The translations under genes and the position numbers were made by a program. DNA of 14,786 nucleotides from Sedimentisphaerales bacterium (GTDB taxonomy: Bacteria > Planctomycetota > Phycisphaerae > Sedimentisphaerales > SG8-4): the NCBI GenBank assembly GCA_016928975.1, contig JAFGJR010000238.1:1-14786 (forward strand), given 5' to 3'. Under the pieces are notes generated by a model. The model worked only from the letters and a program-made list of their open reading frames with translations. It made no database searches and was not told where the DNA came from. Below, piece after piece: positions 14,696-14,786 of the stretch. The number at the start of each line of letters is the position of its first letter. Positions within the stretch are counted from its first letter, which is position 1.

Positions 14696-14786
14696 CTATG
14701 GCTTGAGGACGTGGATGTCGTCGATGAAGATGCGGCCGGCGCCGTCGGGCTTGGGACTCTTGCCGTTGCCGATGCCGATGGTCATC
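14696..14786 (-). CDS. C-terminal end of a third secreted-protein paralogue (partial, runs off the right edge)
   Basis: The minus strand is open from the window edge to a TAG at 14696-14698. The visible 29 codons read MTIGIGNGKSPKPDGAGR and then IFIDDIHVLKP. This lines up without gaps with the ends of the two complete paralogues (MFIGVGNRNSPMADGSG / LFIDDIRVIRP). The first visible Met is at an internal position of that alignment, not the start of the gene. It shows that the row of large secreted proteins with this C-terminal domain continues to the right. The head domain of this protein, and whether it has the DUF1349-like insertion, cannot be seen. The frame is too short to be called by length alone; the evidence is the aligned tail plus the stem-loop that follows it. 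Confidence 0.82.
   Translation of the reverse strand, partial: MTIGIGNGKSPKPDGAGRIFIDDIHVLKP

Noticed and set aside
1..14786. CRISPR arrays, tRNA or rRNA genes, intact insertion sequences
   Set aside because: No regularly spaced direct repeats with unique spacers, no cloverleaf or rRNA-like segments, and no complete transposase or terminal inverted repeats were seen. The only periodic DNA is the short heptamer repeat.

Overview
The window looks like a chromosome segment of a planctomycete, most likely in or near the Phycisphaerae/Sedimentisphaerales. This is inferred from family content, not from a marker gene. The clues are a Tat-exported Gfo/Idh/MocA oxidoreductase, very large secreted mosaics of LamG, Fn3-like and PA14 modules that all end in an 'IDDIRV-x-x-P' tail, GC-rich DNA, and an exopolysaccharide locus of the exosortase (PEP-CTERM) type.

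Region A (1-5741, + strand) is a tight run of five genes: a FemAB-like transferase (5' end outside the window), a NodB-type polysaccharide deacetylase, a membrane-anchored SGNH-hydrolase-like protein, an AlgI-type MBOAT acyltransferase and a WecA/MraY-type glycosyl-1-phosphate transferase with an unusual soluble C-terminal extension. Spacings shrink from about 100 bases to an overlap, so it reads as one operon. Together the genes can start a polysaccharide on undecaprenyl phosphate, acylate it and deacetylate it. The first two genes resemble the FemAB and deacetylase proteins that accompany exosortase/PEP-CTERM loci. No exosortase and no PEP-CTERM protein lies inside the window.

Region B (5742-7683) has a 207-base gap with a TATAAT element, then a Tat-exported Gfo/Idh/MocA oxidoreductase. 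A 406-base spacer follows. It holds a frameshifted fragment that I read as the N-terminal end of an IS256-type transposase, and a strong bidirectional terminator.

Region C (7684-14786, - strand) is a row of three related secreted-protein genes. The third is visible only as its last 29 codons at the right edge. The two complete proteins (1086 and 1044 residues) share Fn3-Fn3-PA14-Fn3 and a nearly identical 380-residue C-terminal block. Their N-terminal domains differ completely: ThuA/class-I-amidotransferase-like in one, LamG in the other. In both, the C-terminal galactose-binding-like sandwich appears to be split by an inserted DUF1349-like module. GC-rich stem-loops follow all three stop codons. 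The 444-base gap between the two complete genes is rich in structure: two hairpins, a promoter whose -35 box lies inside a dyad, a possible leader ORF, and heptamer repeats of the form YSATTYR in two places.

I saw no tRNA, rRNA, CRISPR array or intact mobile element. The most noteworthy items are the split C-terminal domain with its swapped N-terminal heads, the heptamer-repeat intergenic element, and the acylation pair placed inside an exosortase-type polysaccharide locus.
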